Assembly (NCBI RefSeq): GCF_000238595.1 | Contig: NZ_AGTS01000105.1 | Location: 1-64,000, forward strand | Direction: 5' to 3' | DNA: 64,000 nucleotides | From: Acidovorax sp. NO-1 | GTDB taxonomy: Bacteria; Pseudomonadota; Gammaproteobacteria; Burkholderiales; Burkholderiaceae_C | In this document: one piece after another, positions 43,626-53,819 of the stretch | Numbering within the stretch: the stretch's first letter is position 1 | Layout: each line of letters begins with the position of its first letter | Translations under genes and position numbers: made by a program | Notes under the pieces: model-generated | What the model saw: only the letters and a program-made list of their open reading frames with translations | Told to the model about the DNA's origin: nothing | Database searches by the model: none

Positions 43626-44110
43626 TTACCGAAGCGACCCGTGCGCGATTTGCGCGTGAAGTGGCCAAATACCCCGCCGAGCAAAAGCAGTCTGCCGTGA
43701 TGGCCTGCCTGTCGATCGTGCAGCAGGAGCAGGGTTTTGTAAGTGCTGAGAGCGAAGCGGTGATTGCCGAGTATCTGGGCATGCCCCAGATTGCTGTGCA
43801 CGAGGTCACGACGTTCTACAACATGTACAACCAGCAGCCGGTGGGCAAGTACAAGCTCAACGTGTGTACGAATCTGCCATGCCAGTTGCGCGACGGGCAG
43901 AAGGCATTGCATCACCTGGAAAAGAAGCTGGGTGTGTCGATGGGTGAGACCACACCTGACGGCCTGTTCACCCTGCAGCAATGCGAATGCCTGGGGGCTT
44001 GTGCCGATGCGCCGGTGATGTTGGTGAACGATCGCACGATGTGCAGCTTCATGGACAACGACAAGCTCGACCAGCTCGTTGATGGCCTGCGGGCGGCGGA
44101 GGGCCAGTGA
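43622..44110 (+). CDS. nuoE: NADH-quinone oxidoreductase subunit E
   Basis: A 162-residue thioredoxin-like subunit with the [2Fe-2S] cluster N1a. Ligands are Cys82 and Cys87 in VCTNLPCQL and Cys123 and Cys127 in [11 protein letters not shown]. The N-terminal helical bundle contains [23 protein letters not shown]. It overlaps nuoD and nuoF. Confidence 0.98.
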   Translation: MITEATRARFAREVAKYPAEQKQSAVMACLSIVQQEQGFVSAESEAVIAEYLGMPQIAVHEVTTFYNMYNQQPVGKYKLNVCTNLPCQLRDGQKALHHLEKKLGVSMGETTPDGLFTLQQCECLGACADAPVMLVNDRTMCSFMDNDKLDQLVDGLRAAEGQ

Positions 44111-45465
44111 TGACCACGGCAACACAAATACTCTCCCAGTTCCAGGCTACAGGCGTCCAGACCTGCTTCCACGATCGCCATATCAATCCCCAGATCTATG
44201 CGAGCCTGAATGGGGGTAACTGGAGCATCAAGGATTACGAAGCGCGTGGTGGCTATCAGGCGCTGCGTCGCATCCTGGGTAAAGATGGTAGCGAGGGCCT
44301 GACGCAGGACCAGGTTATTGCCACAGTGAAGGAATCCGGCTTGCGTGGTCGGGGCGGTGCGGGCTTCCCCACGGGCCTCAAGTGGAGCTTCATGCCCCGC
44401 TCGTTCCCCGGCCAGAAATATCTGGTGTGCAATTCCGACGAAGGCGAGCCGGGGACTTGCAAGGACCGCGACATCCTTCAGTTCAACCCGCACATCGTTA
44501 TCGAAGGCATGATCATCGCTGCGTACGCGATGGGCATCTCTGTGGGCTACAACTACATCCACGGCGAGATCTTCCAGACCTACGAACGTTTTGAGGCTGC
44601 ACTGGAAGAAGCACGTGCTGCGGGCTATCTGGGCGACAACATCCTGGGTGGCAGCTTCAGCTTTCAGCTGCACGCAGCCCACGGTTTTGGTGCCTACATT
44701 TGCGGTGAAGAAACGGCATTGCTCGAATCGCTGGAAGGCAAAAAGGGGCAACCCCGTTTCAAGCCGCCGTTTCCGGCCAGCTTTGGCCTGTATGGCAAGC
44801 CCACTACGATCAACAATACGGAAACCTTTGCGGCTGTGCCCTGGATCATCCGCAATGGCGGTGCAGCTTATCTGGAGTGCGGCAAGCCCAACAACGGCGG
44901 CACCAAGATTTTCTCGGTGTCTGGCGACGTCGAAAAGCCAGGCAACTATGAGGTGCCACTGGGTACCCCGTTTGCCAAGCTGCTGGAGCTGGCAGGCGGC
45001 GTGCGCAAAGGCCGTCAGCTGAAGGCGGTGATTCCTGGTGGTTCGTCGGCCCCTGTCCTGCCGGCATCCATCATCATGGAATGCACGATGGACTATGACT
45101 CCATCGCCAAGGCCGGCTCCATGCTGGGCTCGGGCGCTGTCATCGTGATGGATGACTCCCGCAGCATGGTCGAGAGCTTGTTGCGCCTGTCGTATTTTTA
45201 TTCGCACGAGTCGTGCGGCCAATGCACGCCTTGCCGCGAAGGCACGGGCTGGATGTGGCGCGTGATCGATCGCATCCAGCATGGCCAGGGACGTGAGGGT
45301 GATCTGGATCTGCTCAACTCGGTGGCGGACAACATCCAGGGCCGCACCATTTGTGCACTGGGTGATGCGGCCGCCATGCCCGTGCGCGCCATGATCAAAC
45401 ACTTCCGTCCCGAGTTTGAGGCACTGATCCGGAACAAGGCTCCACAAGCCGCGACCTCCGTCTGA
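44110..45465 (+). CDS. nuoF: NADH-quinone oxidoreductase subunit F
   Basis: A 451-residue NADH- and FMN-binding subunit where electrons enter complex I. The flavin and NADH region is [18 protein letters not shown] and [15 protein letters not shown]. The [4Fe-4S] N3 ligands lie in [15 protein letters not shown] and [14 protein letters not shown] chose ATG 44110, which overlaps the nuoE stop by one base; a GTG one codon earlier is also possible. Confidence 0.98.
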   Translation: MTTATQILSQFQATGVQTCFHDRHINPQIYASLNGGNWSIKDYEARGGYQALRRILGKDGSEGLTQDQVIATVKESGLRGRGGAGFPTGLKWSFMPRSFPGQKYLVCNSDEGEPGTCKDRDILQFNPHIVIEGMIIAAYAMGISVGYNYIHGEIFQTYERFEAALEEARAAGYLGDNILGGSFSFQLHAAHGFGAYICGEETALLESLEGKKGQPRFKPPFPASFGLYGKPTTINNTETFAAVPWIIRNGGAAYLECGKPNNGGTKIFSVSGDVEKPGNYEVPLGTPFAKLLELAGGVRKGRQLKAVIPGGSSAPVLPASIIMECTMDYDSIAKAGSMLGSGAVIVMDDSRSMVESLLRLSYFYSHESCGQCTPCREGTGWMWRVIDRIQHGQGREGDLDLLNSVADNIQGRTICALGDAAAMPVRAMIKHFRPEFEALIRNKAPQAATSV

Positions 45466-45479
45466 TCGCGAGAGAACAT

Positions 45480-47612
45480 ATGGTTGAAATTGAACTGGAC
45501 GGTCAGAAAGTGGAAGTCGCCGAAGGCTGCATGGTGATGCATGCAGCCGAGAAGGCAGGCACTTACATTCCGCATTTCTGCTACCACAAGAAACTTTCGA
45601 TCGCCGCCAATTGCCGCATGTGCCTGGTGGATGTTGAGAAAGCTCCTAAGCCCATGCCTGCCTGTGCCACGCCGGTCACGCAGGGAATGATCGTGCGCAC
45701 CAAGAGCGACAAAGCCATCAAGGCGCAGCAGTCGGTCATGGAGTTTTTGCTCATCAACCACCCTCTGGATTGCCCTATCTGCGACCAGGGGGGCGAGTGC
45801 CAGCTGCAGGATCTGGCTGTGGGCTATGGGGGCTCTTCCTCGCGTTATGAGGAAGAAAAGCGCGTGGTGTTCCACAAGGACGTGGGCCCGCTGATCTCCA
45901 TGGAGGAGATGAGCCGCTGCATCCACTGCACCCGCTGCGTTCGCTTCGGCCAGGAAGTGGCGGGCGTGATGGAGCTCGGCATGATCCATCGTGGCGAGCA
46001 TTCTGAAATCACCACGGTCACCGGCGACACGGTGGACTCGGAGCTGTCGGGCAACATGATCGACATCTGCCCGGTCGGTGCGCTGACCAGCAAGCCTTTC
46101 CGCTACAGCGCCCGCACCTGGGAGCTGTCGCGCCGTCGCTCGGTAAGCCCACATGACTCCACCGGCGCCAACCTGATTGTTCAGGTCAAGAACCACAAGG
46201 TCATGCGTGTTGTGCCGTTCGAGAACGAGGCCGTCAATGAATGCTGGATTGCCGACCGCGACCGTTTTTCCTATGAGGCGCTCAGCAGCGACGAGCGCCT
46301 GACCCGGCCCATGCTCAAGCAGGGCGGGGCGTGGAAGGAAGTGGACTGGCAGACCGCGTTGGAGTATGTGGCCAACGGTCTCAAGAACATCAAGCATGAC
46401 CATGGCGCGAGCAGTATTGGGGCATTGGTCAGTCCGCACAGCACGCTGGAGGAACTGTACCTGGCGGCAGCGCTGGTACGTGGCCTCGGCGGCGACAACA
46501 TCGACTACCGCCTGCGCAATGCGGAGTTCGCGGCGCCGGAGGGAATCCGCTGGCTGGGTACGTCCATCGCTTCGCTGTCCACGCTGCAACGCGTGCTGGT
46601 GGTGGGCTCCAATCTGCGTAAAGACCATCCATTGTTTGCCCAGCGCATCCGTCAGGCTGCCCGCCATGGCTGCCAGGTAAGCGCCATCGCGTCGGTGACT
46701 CACGATTGGGCCATGCCCGTTCAATCTTTCGTGGCGCAAGGCGCTGCGCAATGGGTGCAAATCTTGGGTGGCATTGCGTGCGCCGTGGCCCAGGAGAAAG
46801 GCGTTGCCGCACCTCAAGGCGCGGCGGCTGCCAGCGAGGCAACCCAGGCCATCGCCCGCTCCCTGCTCGGTGGTGAGCGCAAGGCTGTGCTGCTGGGCAA
46901 TGCCGCTGCACACCATGCGCAAGCCAGTCAGCTGCTGGCACTTGCCAACTGGATTGCTGAGAACACCGGCGCGAGCGTGGGTTACCTCACGGAAGCTGCC
47001 AACACGGTGGGTGCGCAGTTTGTAGGTGCCCATCCCGTCGGCGGTGGTCTGAATGCGGCTCAAATGCTCTCCGGTGGTTTGAAGGCCGCGGTGCTGCTCA
47101 ACACCGAGCCAGTTCATGATACGGCTGCGGGCGCGAAGGCTGCAACCGCCCTGGCTGGTGCAGAGATGGTGGTCACGTTGAGCCCCTTCAAGGCCAACAT
47201 GGAGTTCAGTGACGTTCTGTTGCCAATTGCCCCGTTCACGGAAACCTCCGGCAGCTTTGTCAACGCCGAAGGCCGACTGCAAAGTTTCCACGCCGTGGTA
47301 CGTCCTCTGGGTGACACCCGTCCTGCGTGGAAGGTTCTGCGTGTTCTGGCCAATCTGCTGGATGTGCCGGGCTTTGACTTTGAAACCTCGCAGGATGTGC
47401 TGGCCCGTGCCACAAATGCTCCTGCAGGCACGATCACGCAGCTGTCGGCTGACCAGCTGTCCAATGTGGTGAAGGCGGTCTCCACCGGAGCCGCAGCGGT
47501 TGGCGAGCCGGTGGTCGCATCCATCTATCAACTGGACAGCCTGGTGCGCCGTTCCGCGTCCTTGCAGCTCACTGCTGACGCCCGCAGCGCTCGTGAAGGA
47601 GTGGCCGCATGA
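45480..47612 (+). CDS. nuoG: NADH-quinone oxidoreductase subunit G
   Basis: A 710-residue iron-sulfur subunit. The N-terminal ferredoxin domain binds N1b with Cys34, Cys45, Cys48 and Cys62. A His-Cys motif ([17 protein letters not shown]) binds N5 and [10 protein letters not shown] with CPVGAL binds N4. The rest is a molybdopterin-oxidoreductase-like fold without cofactor ligands. It is shorter than E. coli NuoG (about 908 residues), with a compact and Ala-rich C-terminal half. No N7 cluster motif is evident. Confidence 0.97.
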   Translation: MVEIELDGQKVEVAEGCMVMHAAEKAGTYIPHFCYHKKLSIAANCRMCLVDVEKAPKPMPACATPVTQGMIVRTKSDKAIKAQQSVMEFLLINHPLDCPICDQGGECQLQDLAVGYGGSSSRYEEEKRVVFHKDVGPLISMEEMSRCIHCTRCVRFGQEVAGVMELGMIHRGEHSEITTVTGDTVDSELSGNMIDICPVGALTSKPFRYSARTWELSRRRSVSPHDSTGANLIVQVKNHKVMRVVPFENEAVNECWIADRDRFSYEALSSDERLTRPMLKQGGAWKEVDWQTALEYVANGLKNIKHDHGASSIGALVSPHSTLEELYLAAALVRGLGGDNIDYRLRNAEFAAPEGIRWLGTSIASLSTLQRVLVVGSNLRKDHPLFAQRIRQAARHGCQVSAIASVTHDWAMPVQSFVAQGAAQWVQILGGIACAVAQEKGVAAPQGAAAASEATQAIARSLLGGERKAVLLGNAAAHHAQASQLLALANWIAENTGASVGYLTEAANTVGAQFVGAHPVGGGLNAAQMLSGGLKAAVLLNTEPVHDTAAGAKAATALAGAEMVVTLSPFKANMEFSDVLLPIAPFTETSGSFVNAEGRLQSFHAVVRPLGDTRPAWKVLRVLANLLDVPGFDFETSQDVLARATNAPAGTITQLSADQLSNVVKAVSTGAAAVGEPVVASIYQLDSLVRRSASLQLTADARSAREGVAA

Positions 47613-48691
47613 TCGACGCGATTTACAACGCAGGCCTGAACCTGCTTTCCTTTGGCTGGTGGACTGGCGTGGTGTGGCCGGTACTCTGGATTCTCATCAA
47701 GATCGTGTGTATCCTGGCGCCGCTGATGGGTGCGGTGGCCTATCTCACGCTTTGGGAACGCAAGCTCCTGGGCTTCATGCAGGTTCGCCACGGCCCCAAT
47801 CGCGTGGGTCCCTTGGGATTGCTGCAGCCTATTGCCGATGCGCTGAAATTGCTGACAAAGGAAATCATCCAGCCCACGGCCGCCAGCAAAGGGCTGTTTG
47901 TGCTGGGCCCTGTCATGGCTATCATGCCGGCGCTGGCTGCCTGGGTGGCGATCCCGTTCGGCCCGGACGTCGCGCTGGCAAACGTCAACGCAGGCTTGCT
48001 GCTGGTGATGGCCATCACCTCGATCGAGGTGTACGGCGTGATCATTGCGGGCTGGGCCTCGAACTCCAAATATGCGTTCCTGGGTGCCCTGCGCGCTTCC
48101 GCTCAGATGGTGAGTTACGAAATTGCCATGGGTTTCTGCTTCCTGGTGGTGATCATGGTCTCCGGCAGCATGAATCTCACCGAGATCGTGATGGGGCAGG
48201 GTCGTGGCATGGCTGCAGATAAAGGCCTGACTTTCCTATCCTGGAACTGGCTCCCGTTGTTGCCCATCTTTCTGGTCTACCTGATTTCGGGTGTGGCAGA
48301 AACCAACCGCCATCCCTTTGACGTGGTGGAAGGTGAGGCAGAAATCGTGGCCGGGCACATGGTGGAGTATTCCGGCATGGGCTTTGCGATCTTCTTCCTG
48401 GCCGAGTACGCCAGCATGTGGCTTGTTTCGATACTGGCTGCACTGATGTTTCTCGGCGGCTGGTTGCCCCCCATCGACAGCGCGCTGTTCAACTGGATTC
48501 CAGGGTGGATCTGGTTGGGGATCAAGACCTTCCTAGTGGTCTCGATGTTCATCTGGATCCGGGCTACCTTCCCGCGGTTCCGCTATGACCAGATCATGCG
48601 TCTGGGCTGGAAGATCTTTATTCCAGTCACGCTGGTGTATTTGTTGTTTGTCGGCGGGTGGTTGCTCTCGCCTTGGAATATCTGGAAATAA
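47609..48691 (+). CDS. nuoH: NADH-quinone oxidoreductase subunit H
   Basis: A 360-residue membrane subunit (ND1 type) forming the quinone entry channel, with eight or nine membrane segments. Conserved marks are [20 protein letters not shown], the acidic loop [27 protein letters not shown] and [21 protein letters not shown]. Its ATG overlaps the nuoG stop (ATGA). Confidence 0.98.
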   Translation: MIDAIYNAGLNLLSFGWWTGVVWPVLWILIKIVCILAPLMGAVAYLTLWERKLLGFMQVRHGPNRVGPLGLLQPIADALKLLTKEIIQPTAASKGLFVLGPVMAIMPALAAWVAIPFGPDVALANVNAGLLLVMAITSIEVYGVIIAGWASNSKYAFLGALRASAQMVSYEIAMGFCFLVVIMVSGSMNLTEIVMGQGRGMAADKGLTFLSWNWLPLLPIFLVYLISGVAETNRHPFDVVEGEAEIVAGHMVEYSGMGFAIFFLAEYASMWLVSILAALMFLGGWLPPIDSALFNWIPGWIWLGIKTFLVVSMFIWIRATFPRFRYDQIMRLGWKIFIPVTLVYLLFVGGWLLSPWNIWK

Positions 48692-48703
48692 GCGGGGACA
48701 CAA

Positions 48704-49216
48704 ATGACTGCTGTTGCTGCTGCTGCACCTTTTTCGATCAAGGATTTCTTCAAGAGCTTCATGCTCGTGGAGTTACTCAAGGGCATGGCCCTTACGGGTC
48801 GCTACGCTTTTCGCCGCAAGGTGACCGTCCAGTTCCCGGAAGAGAAGACCCCCTTGTCTCCCCGTTTCCGTGGCCTGCACGCGTTGCGCCGTTATGACAA
48901 CGGTGAAGAGCGGTGCATTGCCTGCAAACTTTGCGAGGCTGTGTGCCCGGCGATGGCCATCACCATTGAGTCGGATGTACGTTCAGATGGATCGCGCCGT
49001 ACCACACGCTACGACATCGACCTGACCAAGTGCATTTTTTGCGGTTTCTGCGAGGAGAGTTGCCCGGTGGATTCGATTGTGGAGACCCATATCTTCGAAT
49101 ACCACGGCGAAAAGCGCGGCGATCTGTATTTCACGAAGGACATGCTCCTGGCCGTAGGCGACCGGTACGAAGGTGAAATCGCGGCAGCCAAGGCTGCGGA
49201 CGCCAAGTACCGCTAA
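48704..49216 (+). CDS. nuoI: NADH-quinone oxidoreductase subunit I
   Basis: A 170-residue subunit with two [4Fe-4S] clusters (N6a, N6b) bound by [12 protein letters not shown] (Cys71, 74, 77, 81) and [12 protein letters not shown] (Cys110, 113, 116, 120). The N-terminal amphipathic region contacts the membrane arm. It lies 12 bases after nuoH. Confidence 0.98.
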   Translation: MTAVAAAAPFSIKDFFKSFMLVELLKGMALTGRYAFRRKVTVQFPEEKTPLSPRFRGLHALRRYDNGEERCIACKLCEAVCPAMAITIESDVRSDGSRRTTRYDIDLTKCIFCGFCEESCPVDSIVETHIFEYHGEKRGDLYFTKDMLLAVGDRYEGEIAAAKAADAKYR

Positions 49217-49267
49217 GCGGTGCCCGGTGCAGCCTGTTTTGCCAGACTTTCTATAAAGACCCGATTC

Positions 49268-49936
49268 ATGGACGCCAAGACTGGTTTCTTCTACCTCTTC
49301 TCGGTCGTGCTGCTGTTTGCGGCCTTCCGGGTGATCACCGCGCGCAATCCGGTGCACGCTGTGCTCTATCTCATTCTCGCGTTTTCGCAAGCTTCGGCCG
49401 TATGGCTGTTGCTCAAAGCCGAGTTTTTGGCCATTGCCCTGGTGCTTGTGTACCTGGGCGCGGTGATGGTGCTGTTCCTGTTCGTCGTGATGATGCTGGA
49501 CATCCATGTGGACACGGTGCGCAAGGGTTTCTGGAAGCATTTTCCCCTGGCAGCCACAGTGGGCGCGCTGATTGCCCTGGAAATGGCTGCGGTGCTGATG
49601 GGTGGTTTTCGGGGCATGGACGAACCAAAGGCGGTCGCAACGATGGTGAACGCCGCAGGACAAGTGGTTCCCTATTCGAACACGAAGGCGCTGGGCATCC
49701 TGCTGTACACCGAGTATCTCTACCCCGTTGAAATTGCGGCGGTGATCCTGCTGGTGGCGATGATTGCAGCCATTGCGTTGACTCTTCGTCAGCGCAAGGA
49801 CAGCAAGGCCATCAACCCCGCTGCGCAGATCCGCGTCCGTGCTGCGGACCGGCTGGAAGTGGTGAAGGTCGCTGCTACGCAAAAGCCGGTGGACGAAGCG
49901 CCGACCGCGCCTGCCGCTGAGGAGAAAAAAGCATGA
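49268..49936 (+). CDS. nuoJ: NADH-quinone oxidoreductase subunit J
   Basis: A 222-residue membrane subunit (ND6 type) with five membrane segments; the third, containing [23 protein letters not shown], carries the pi-bulge region that moves during turnover. The C-terminal 50 residues form a charged Ala/Pro tail. ATG 49268 starts the homology; the upstream open stretch belongs to the nuoI-nuoJ gap. It overlaps nuoK. Confidence 0.96.
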   Translation: MDAKTGFFYLFSVVLLFAAFRVITARNPVHAVLYLILAFSQASAVWLLLKAEFLAIALVLVYLGAVMVLFLFVVMMLDIHVDTVRKGFWKHFPLAATVGALIALEMAAVLMGGFRGMDEPKAVATMVNAAGQVVPYSNTKALGILLYTEYLYPVEIAAVILLVAMIAAIALTLRQRKDSKAINPAAQIRVRAADRLEVVKVAATQKPVDEAPTAPAAEEKKA

Positions 49937-50241
49937 CGCTGACGCTGGGACACTTTCTCTCGCTGGGTGCGATGCTGTTCGCGCTGGCGGTGATCGGGAT
50001 TTTCCTGAACCGCAAGAACCTGATCGTGCTGCTGATGGCCATCGAATTGATGCTTTTGGCCGTGAACATGAACTTCGTCGCCTTTTCGCACTACCTGGGC
50101 GACATGCACGGCCAGGTGTTCGTGTTCTTCATCCTGACCGTGGCGGCAGCCGAGTCGGCCATTGGCCTGGCCATTCTGGTACTGCTGTTCCGCAACAAGT
50201 CCAGCATCAACGCGGAAGACCTCAACACCCTCAAGGGTTGA
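49933..50241 (+). CDS. nuoK: NADH-quinone oxidoreductase subunit K
   Basis: A 102-residue membrane subunit (ND4L type) with three membrane segments. Two buried glutamates essential for proton transfer are visible in [11 protein letters not shown] and [17 protein letters not shown]. It overlaps nuoJ by ATGA and lies 31 bases before nuoL. Confidence 0.98.
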   Translation: MTLTLGHFLSLGAMLFALAVIGIFLNRKNLIVLLMAIELMLLAVNMNFVAFSHYLGDMHGQVFVFFILTVAAAESAIGLAILVLLFRNKSSINAEDLNTLKG

Positions 50242-50272
50242 TGGTCTCCCCGTATTCCCAAGGTTCTCAAGA

Positions 50273-52318
50273 ATGAGTCAAACCCTCTCTGCTTCAACGC
50301 TCCTGGCCGTGCCGCTGGCACCGCTTGCGGGCGCTTTGCTGGCCGGCATCTTTGGTACGACCTTTGGTGGTAACTGGATTGGCCGCCGACTGAGCCATAC
50401 CCTGACGATTCTGGGCGTGCTTGTGGCGTTCGTGCTGTCGGCGATGACGCTCAAGAGCGTTGCGGTCGACGGTGCCCGGTTCAACGAGACGCTTTACACC
50501 TGGATGGTCGTAGGTGGTCTCAAGATGGAAGTTGGTTTCCTGGTGGATAGCCTCACGGCCATGATGATGGTTGTGGTGACTTTCGTGTCCCTCATGGTGC
50601 ACATCTACACCATTGGCTACATGGAAGAGGATGACGGCTATAACCGTTTCTTTGCCTACATCTCGTTGTTCACGTTCTCGATGCTCATGCTTGTCATGAG
50701 CAATAACCTGCTGCAGCTGTTCTTCGGTTGGGAAGCCGTGGGCCTGGTTTCGTACCTGCTGATTGGCTTCTGGTTCAACAAGCCGTCGGCCATCTTCGCC
50801 AACATGAAGGCGTTCCTGGTCAACCGGGTGGGGGACTTCGGTTTTATCCTGGGCATTGGCCTGATTGCCGCCTACGCTGGCACGCTCAACTACGGCGAAG
50901 TGTTTGCAAAGACAGGTGAGCTGGGTGGTCTGGCTTTCCCTGGCACTGACTGGATGCTGATCACCGTCATCTGCATTTGCCTTTTCATCGGTGCCATGGG
51001 CAAGTCGGCTCAGTTCCCGTTGCACGTGTGGTTGCCCGATTCGATGGAAGGTCCCACCCCCATTTCGGCGCTGATCCACGCGGCCACCATGGTGACGGCG
51101 GGCATCTTCATGGTGGCACGCATGTCGCCACTGTTTGAACTGTCTGATACAGCGTTGAACTTCATTCTTGTGATCGGTGCCATCACGGCGCTGTTCATGG
51201 GTTTCCTGGGCATCATCCAGAACGACATCAAACGCGTGGTGGCCTATTCCACGCTCTCGCAGCTGGGCTACATGACCGTGGCGCTGGGGGCTTCGGCGTA
51301 CTCGGTGGCCGTGTTCCACCTGATGACCCACGCGTTCTTCAAGGCGCTGCTGTTTCTCGGGGCCGGCTCGGTCATCATGGGCATGCACCATAACCAGGAC
51401 ATCCGCTGGATGGGTGGCGTGCGCAAGTACATGCCCATCACCTGGATCACCTCGCTGCTGGGCTCGCTGGCATTGATCGGAACACCGCTGTTCTCGGGTT
51501 TCTACTCCAAGGACAGCATCATCGAGGCAGTGCATTTCAGCCAGCTGCCCGCGGCCGGGTTTGCGCACTTCGCGGTGCTGGCGGGCGTTTTCATCACGGC
51601 GTTCTACTCGTTCCGCATGTACTTCCTGGTCTTCCATGGCAAGGAGCGCTACGACCAGAACCCGGATGCGCACCACCACGACCATCATGGTCATGACGAT
51701 CACCACGGGCATGATGCCAAGCCGCATGAATCCCCCTGGGTGGTGACGGTGCCGCTGGTGCTTTTGGCCATACCGTCGGTAGTCGTGGGCTTCATGTTCA
51801 TCCAGCCCATGCTGTTTGGCGACTTTTTCAAGGACGTCATTTTTGTCGACGCAGCCAAGCACCCGGCCATGGCGAAGCTGGCAGAAATCTTCCACGGTCC
51901 GGTGGGCATGGCACTGCATGGGCTGCAAACGGCGCCGTTCTGGCTCGCACTGGCAGGTGTGGCAGCCTCGTACTACATGTACATGGTGAATCCTGCGTTG
52001 CCGGCCGCGATCAAGGCACGCGTTCAGCCGTTGTATACGCTGCTGGAGAACAAGTACTACATGGACTGGATCAACGAGAACGTCCTTGCCCGTGGGGCAC
52101 GCATGCTGGGTGTGGGCCTCTGGAAGGTCGGCGACCAGGCCATCATCGACGGCGCTCTCGTGAACGGCTCTTGGAAGTTGGTGCGTGGGGTTTCCGGCAT
52201 CGTGCGCTGGATGCAGTCGGGATTTATCTTTCACTACGCGCTGGTGATGATCCTGGGTGTCTTCGCTCTGATGACCTGGTTTGTCTGGGGCGATGCTCTC
52301 CTGCAGCTCATCAAATAA
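50273..52318 (+). CDS. nuoL: NADH-quinone oxidoreductase subunit L
   Basis: A 681-residue antiporter-like proton-pumping subunit (ND5 type) with about 16 membrane segments and the long lateral helix near the C-terminus. Conserved marks are the GWEAVGLVSYLLIGFW, MGKSAQFPLHVWLPDSMEGPTPISALIHAATMV and LGYMTVALG segments. Residues about 467-486 form a histidine-rich loop with ten His among 19 residues. I chose ATG 50273, in the nuoK-nuoL gap. Confidence 0.98.
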   Translation: MSQTLSASTLLAVPLAPLAGALLAGIFGTTFGGNWIGRRLSHTLTILGVLVAFVLSAMTLKSVAVDGARFNETLYTWMVVGGLKMEVGFLVDSLTAMMMVVVTFVSLMVHIYTIGYMEEDDGYNRFFAYISLFTFSMLMLVMSNNLLQLFFGWEAVGLVSYLLIGFWFNKPSAIFANMKAFLVNRVGDFGFILGIGLIAAYAGTLNYGEVFAKTGELGGLAFPGTDWMLITVICICLFIGAMGKSAQFPLHVWLPDSMEGPTPISALIHAATMVTAGIFMVARMSPLFELSDTALNFILVIGAITALFMGFLGIIQNDIKRVVAYSTLSQLGYMTVALGASAYSVAVFHLMTHAFFKALLFLGAGSVIMGMHHNQDIRWMGGVRKYMPITWITSLLGSLALIGTPLFSGFYSKDSIIEAVHFSQLPAAGFAHFAVLAGVFITAFYSFRMYFLVFHGKERYDQNPDAHHHDHHGHDDHHGHDAKPHESPWVVTVPLVLLAIPSVVVGFMFIQPMLFGDFFKDVIFVDAAKHPAMAKLAEIFHGPVGMALHGLQTAPFWLALAGVAASYYMYMVNPALPAAIKARVQPLYTLLENKYYMDWINENVLARGARMLGVGLWKVGDQAIIDGALVNGSWKLVRGVSGIVRWMQSGFIFHYALVMILGVFALMTWFVWGDALLQLIK

Positions 52319-52330
52319 GGAAAACAACAA

Positions 52331-53806
52331 ATGGGTCTGTTGAGTCTTGCAATCTGGACGCCGATTGCCTTTGGTGTGCTGCTGCTGGCTGTCGGGCGGG
52401 ATGAACATGCCCGCGCCGTGCGGTGGCTGGCGCTGGTGGGTGCCATGATTGGCTTTCTGGTGACACTGCCGCTTTACGACGGCTTCCAGCTGGGAACCGC
52501 GGCGATGCAGTTTGTCGAGAAGGCTGCCTGGATCGAACGTTTCAACGTGCATTACCACCTGGGGGTGGATGGCATTTCGTTCTGGTTCGTGCCGCTGACG
52601 GCGTTTATCACCGTCATCGTGGTGATGGCTTCCTGGGAGTCCATTACCGAGCGCGTCAACCAGTACATGGGCGCGTTCCTGATCCTGTCCGGCCTGATGA
52701 TTGGCGTGTTCACCGCACTGGACGGCATGCTGTTCTATGTGTTCTTCGAAGCCACGCTGATCCCGATGTACCTGATCATCGGCATCTGGGGTGGCCCCAA
52801 CAAGATCTACGCGGCGTTCAAGTTCTTCCTGTATACGCTGCTCGGTTCGCTGTTGATGCTGATCGCGCTCATCTTTTTGTACAACCAGTCGGGTGGCAGC
52901 TTCGACATCGCAACATGGCACCAGTTGCCGCTGAGCCGTACGGCGCAGACCTTGCTGTTCTTTGCCTTTTTTGCTGCATTTGCCGTGAAGGTGCCCATGT
53001 GGCCGGTGCACACGTGGCTGCCCGACGTGCATGTGGAGGCGCCCACCGGCGGCTCCGCCGTGCTGGCCGCCATCATGCTGAAGCTGGGGGCCTATGGCTT
53101 CCTGCGTTTTTCCATGCCCATCGCCCCCGATGCATCGCGCGAGTGGGCCTGGCTGATGATTGCCCTGTCGCTGATTGCCGTGATCTATGTGGGCTTGGTG
53201 GCCATGGTCCAGAAGGACATGAAGAAGCTGGTGGCGTATTCGTCCGTGGCGCACATGGGCTTCGTGACGCTGGGCTTCTTTATCTTCAACGATCTGGGCG
53301 TGTCTGGCGGTCTGGTGCAGATGATTGCCCACGGCTTTGTCTCTGGCGCGATGTTCCTGTCCATTGGCGTGCTGTATGACCGCGTGCATTCGCGTGAAAT
53401 CGCCGCTTACGGCGGTGTGGTCAACACCATGCCCAACTTCACGGCCTTTGCGCTGCTGTTTGCGATGGCCAACTGCGGCCTGCCAGGAACTGCCGGCTTT
53501 GTGGGCGAGTGGATGGTGATCCTCGGCGCCGTCAAGGCCAACTTCTGGATTGGCCTGGCGGCTGCCACCGCGCTGATCTTTGGCGCAGCGTACACGCTGT
53601 GGATGTTCAAGCGCGTGTACCTGGGGCCTGTGGGCAACGAGAACGTGAAGGCGCTGACAGATATCGACAGCCGCGAATTCCTGGTGCTGGCCCTGCTGGG
53701 CATTGCCGTACTGGCCATGGGCCTGTATCCCCGTCCGTTCACGGACGTGATGGACACCTCGGTGGCGGAACTGCTCAAGCACGTTGCGCTGTCCAAGCTG
53801 AACTAA
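52331..53806 (+). CDS. nuoM: NADH-quinone oxidoreductase subunit M
   Basis: A 491-residue antiporter-like proton-pumping subunit (ND4 type) with 14 predicted membrane segments. The essential Glu lies in MLFYVFFEATLIPMYL and the Lys in KVPMWPVHTWLPDVHVEAPTGGSAVLA. AAGGA lies upstream of the ATG. It lies between nuoL and nuoN at close spacing. Confidence 0.98.
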   Translation: MGLLSLAIWTPIAFGVLLLAVGRDEHARAVRWLALVGAMIGFLVTLPLYDGFQLGTAAMQFVEKAAWIERFNVHYHLGVDGISFWFVPLTAFITVIVVMASWESITERVNQYMGAFLILSGLMIGVFTALDGMLFYVFFEATLIPMYLIIGIWGGPNKIYAAFKFFLYTLLGSLLMLIALIFLYNQSGGSFDIATWHQLPLSRTAQTLLFFAFFAAFAVKVPMWPVHTWLPDVHVEAPTGGSAVLAAIMLKLGAYGFLRFSMPIAPDASREWAWLMIALSLIAVIYVGLVAMVQKDMKKLVAYSSVAHMGFVTLGFFIFNDLGVSGGLVQMIAHGFVSGAMFLSIGVLYDRVHSREIAAYGGVVNTMPNFTAFALLFAMANCGLPGTAGFVGEWMVILGAVKANFWIGLAAATALIFGAAYTLWMFKRVYLGPVGNENVKALTDIDSREFLVLALLGIAVLAMGLYPRPFTDVMDTSVAELLKHVALSKLN

Positions 53807-53819
53807 GAGATTCAAGAAG

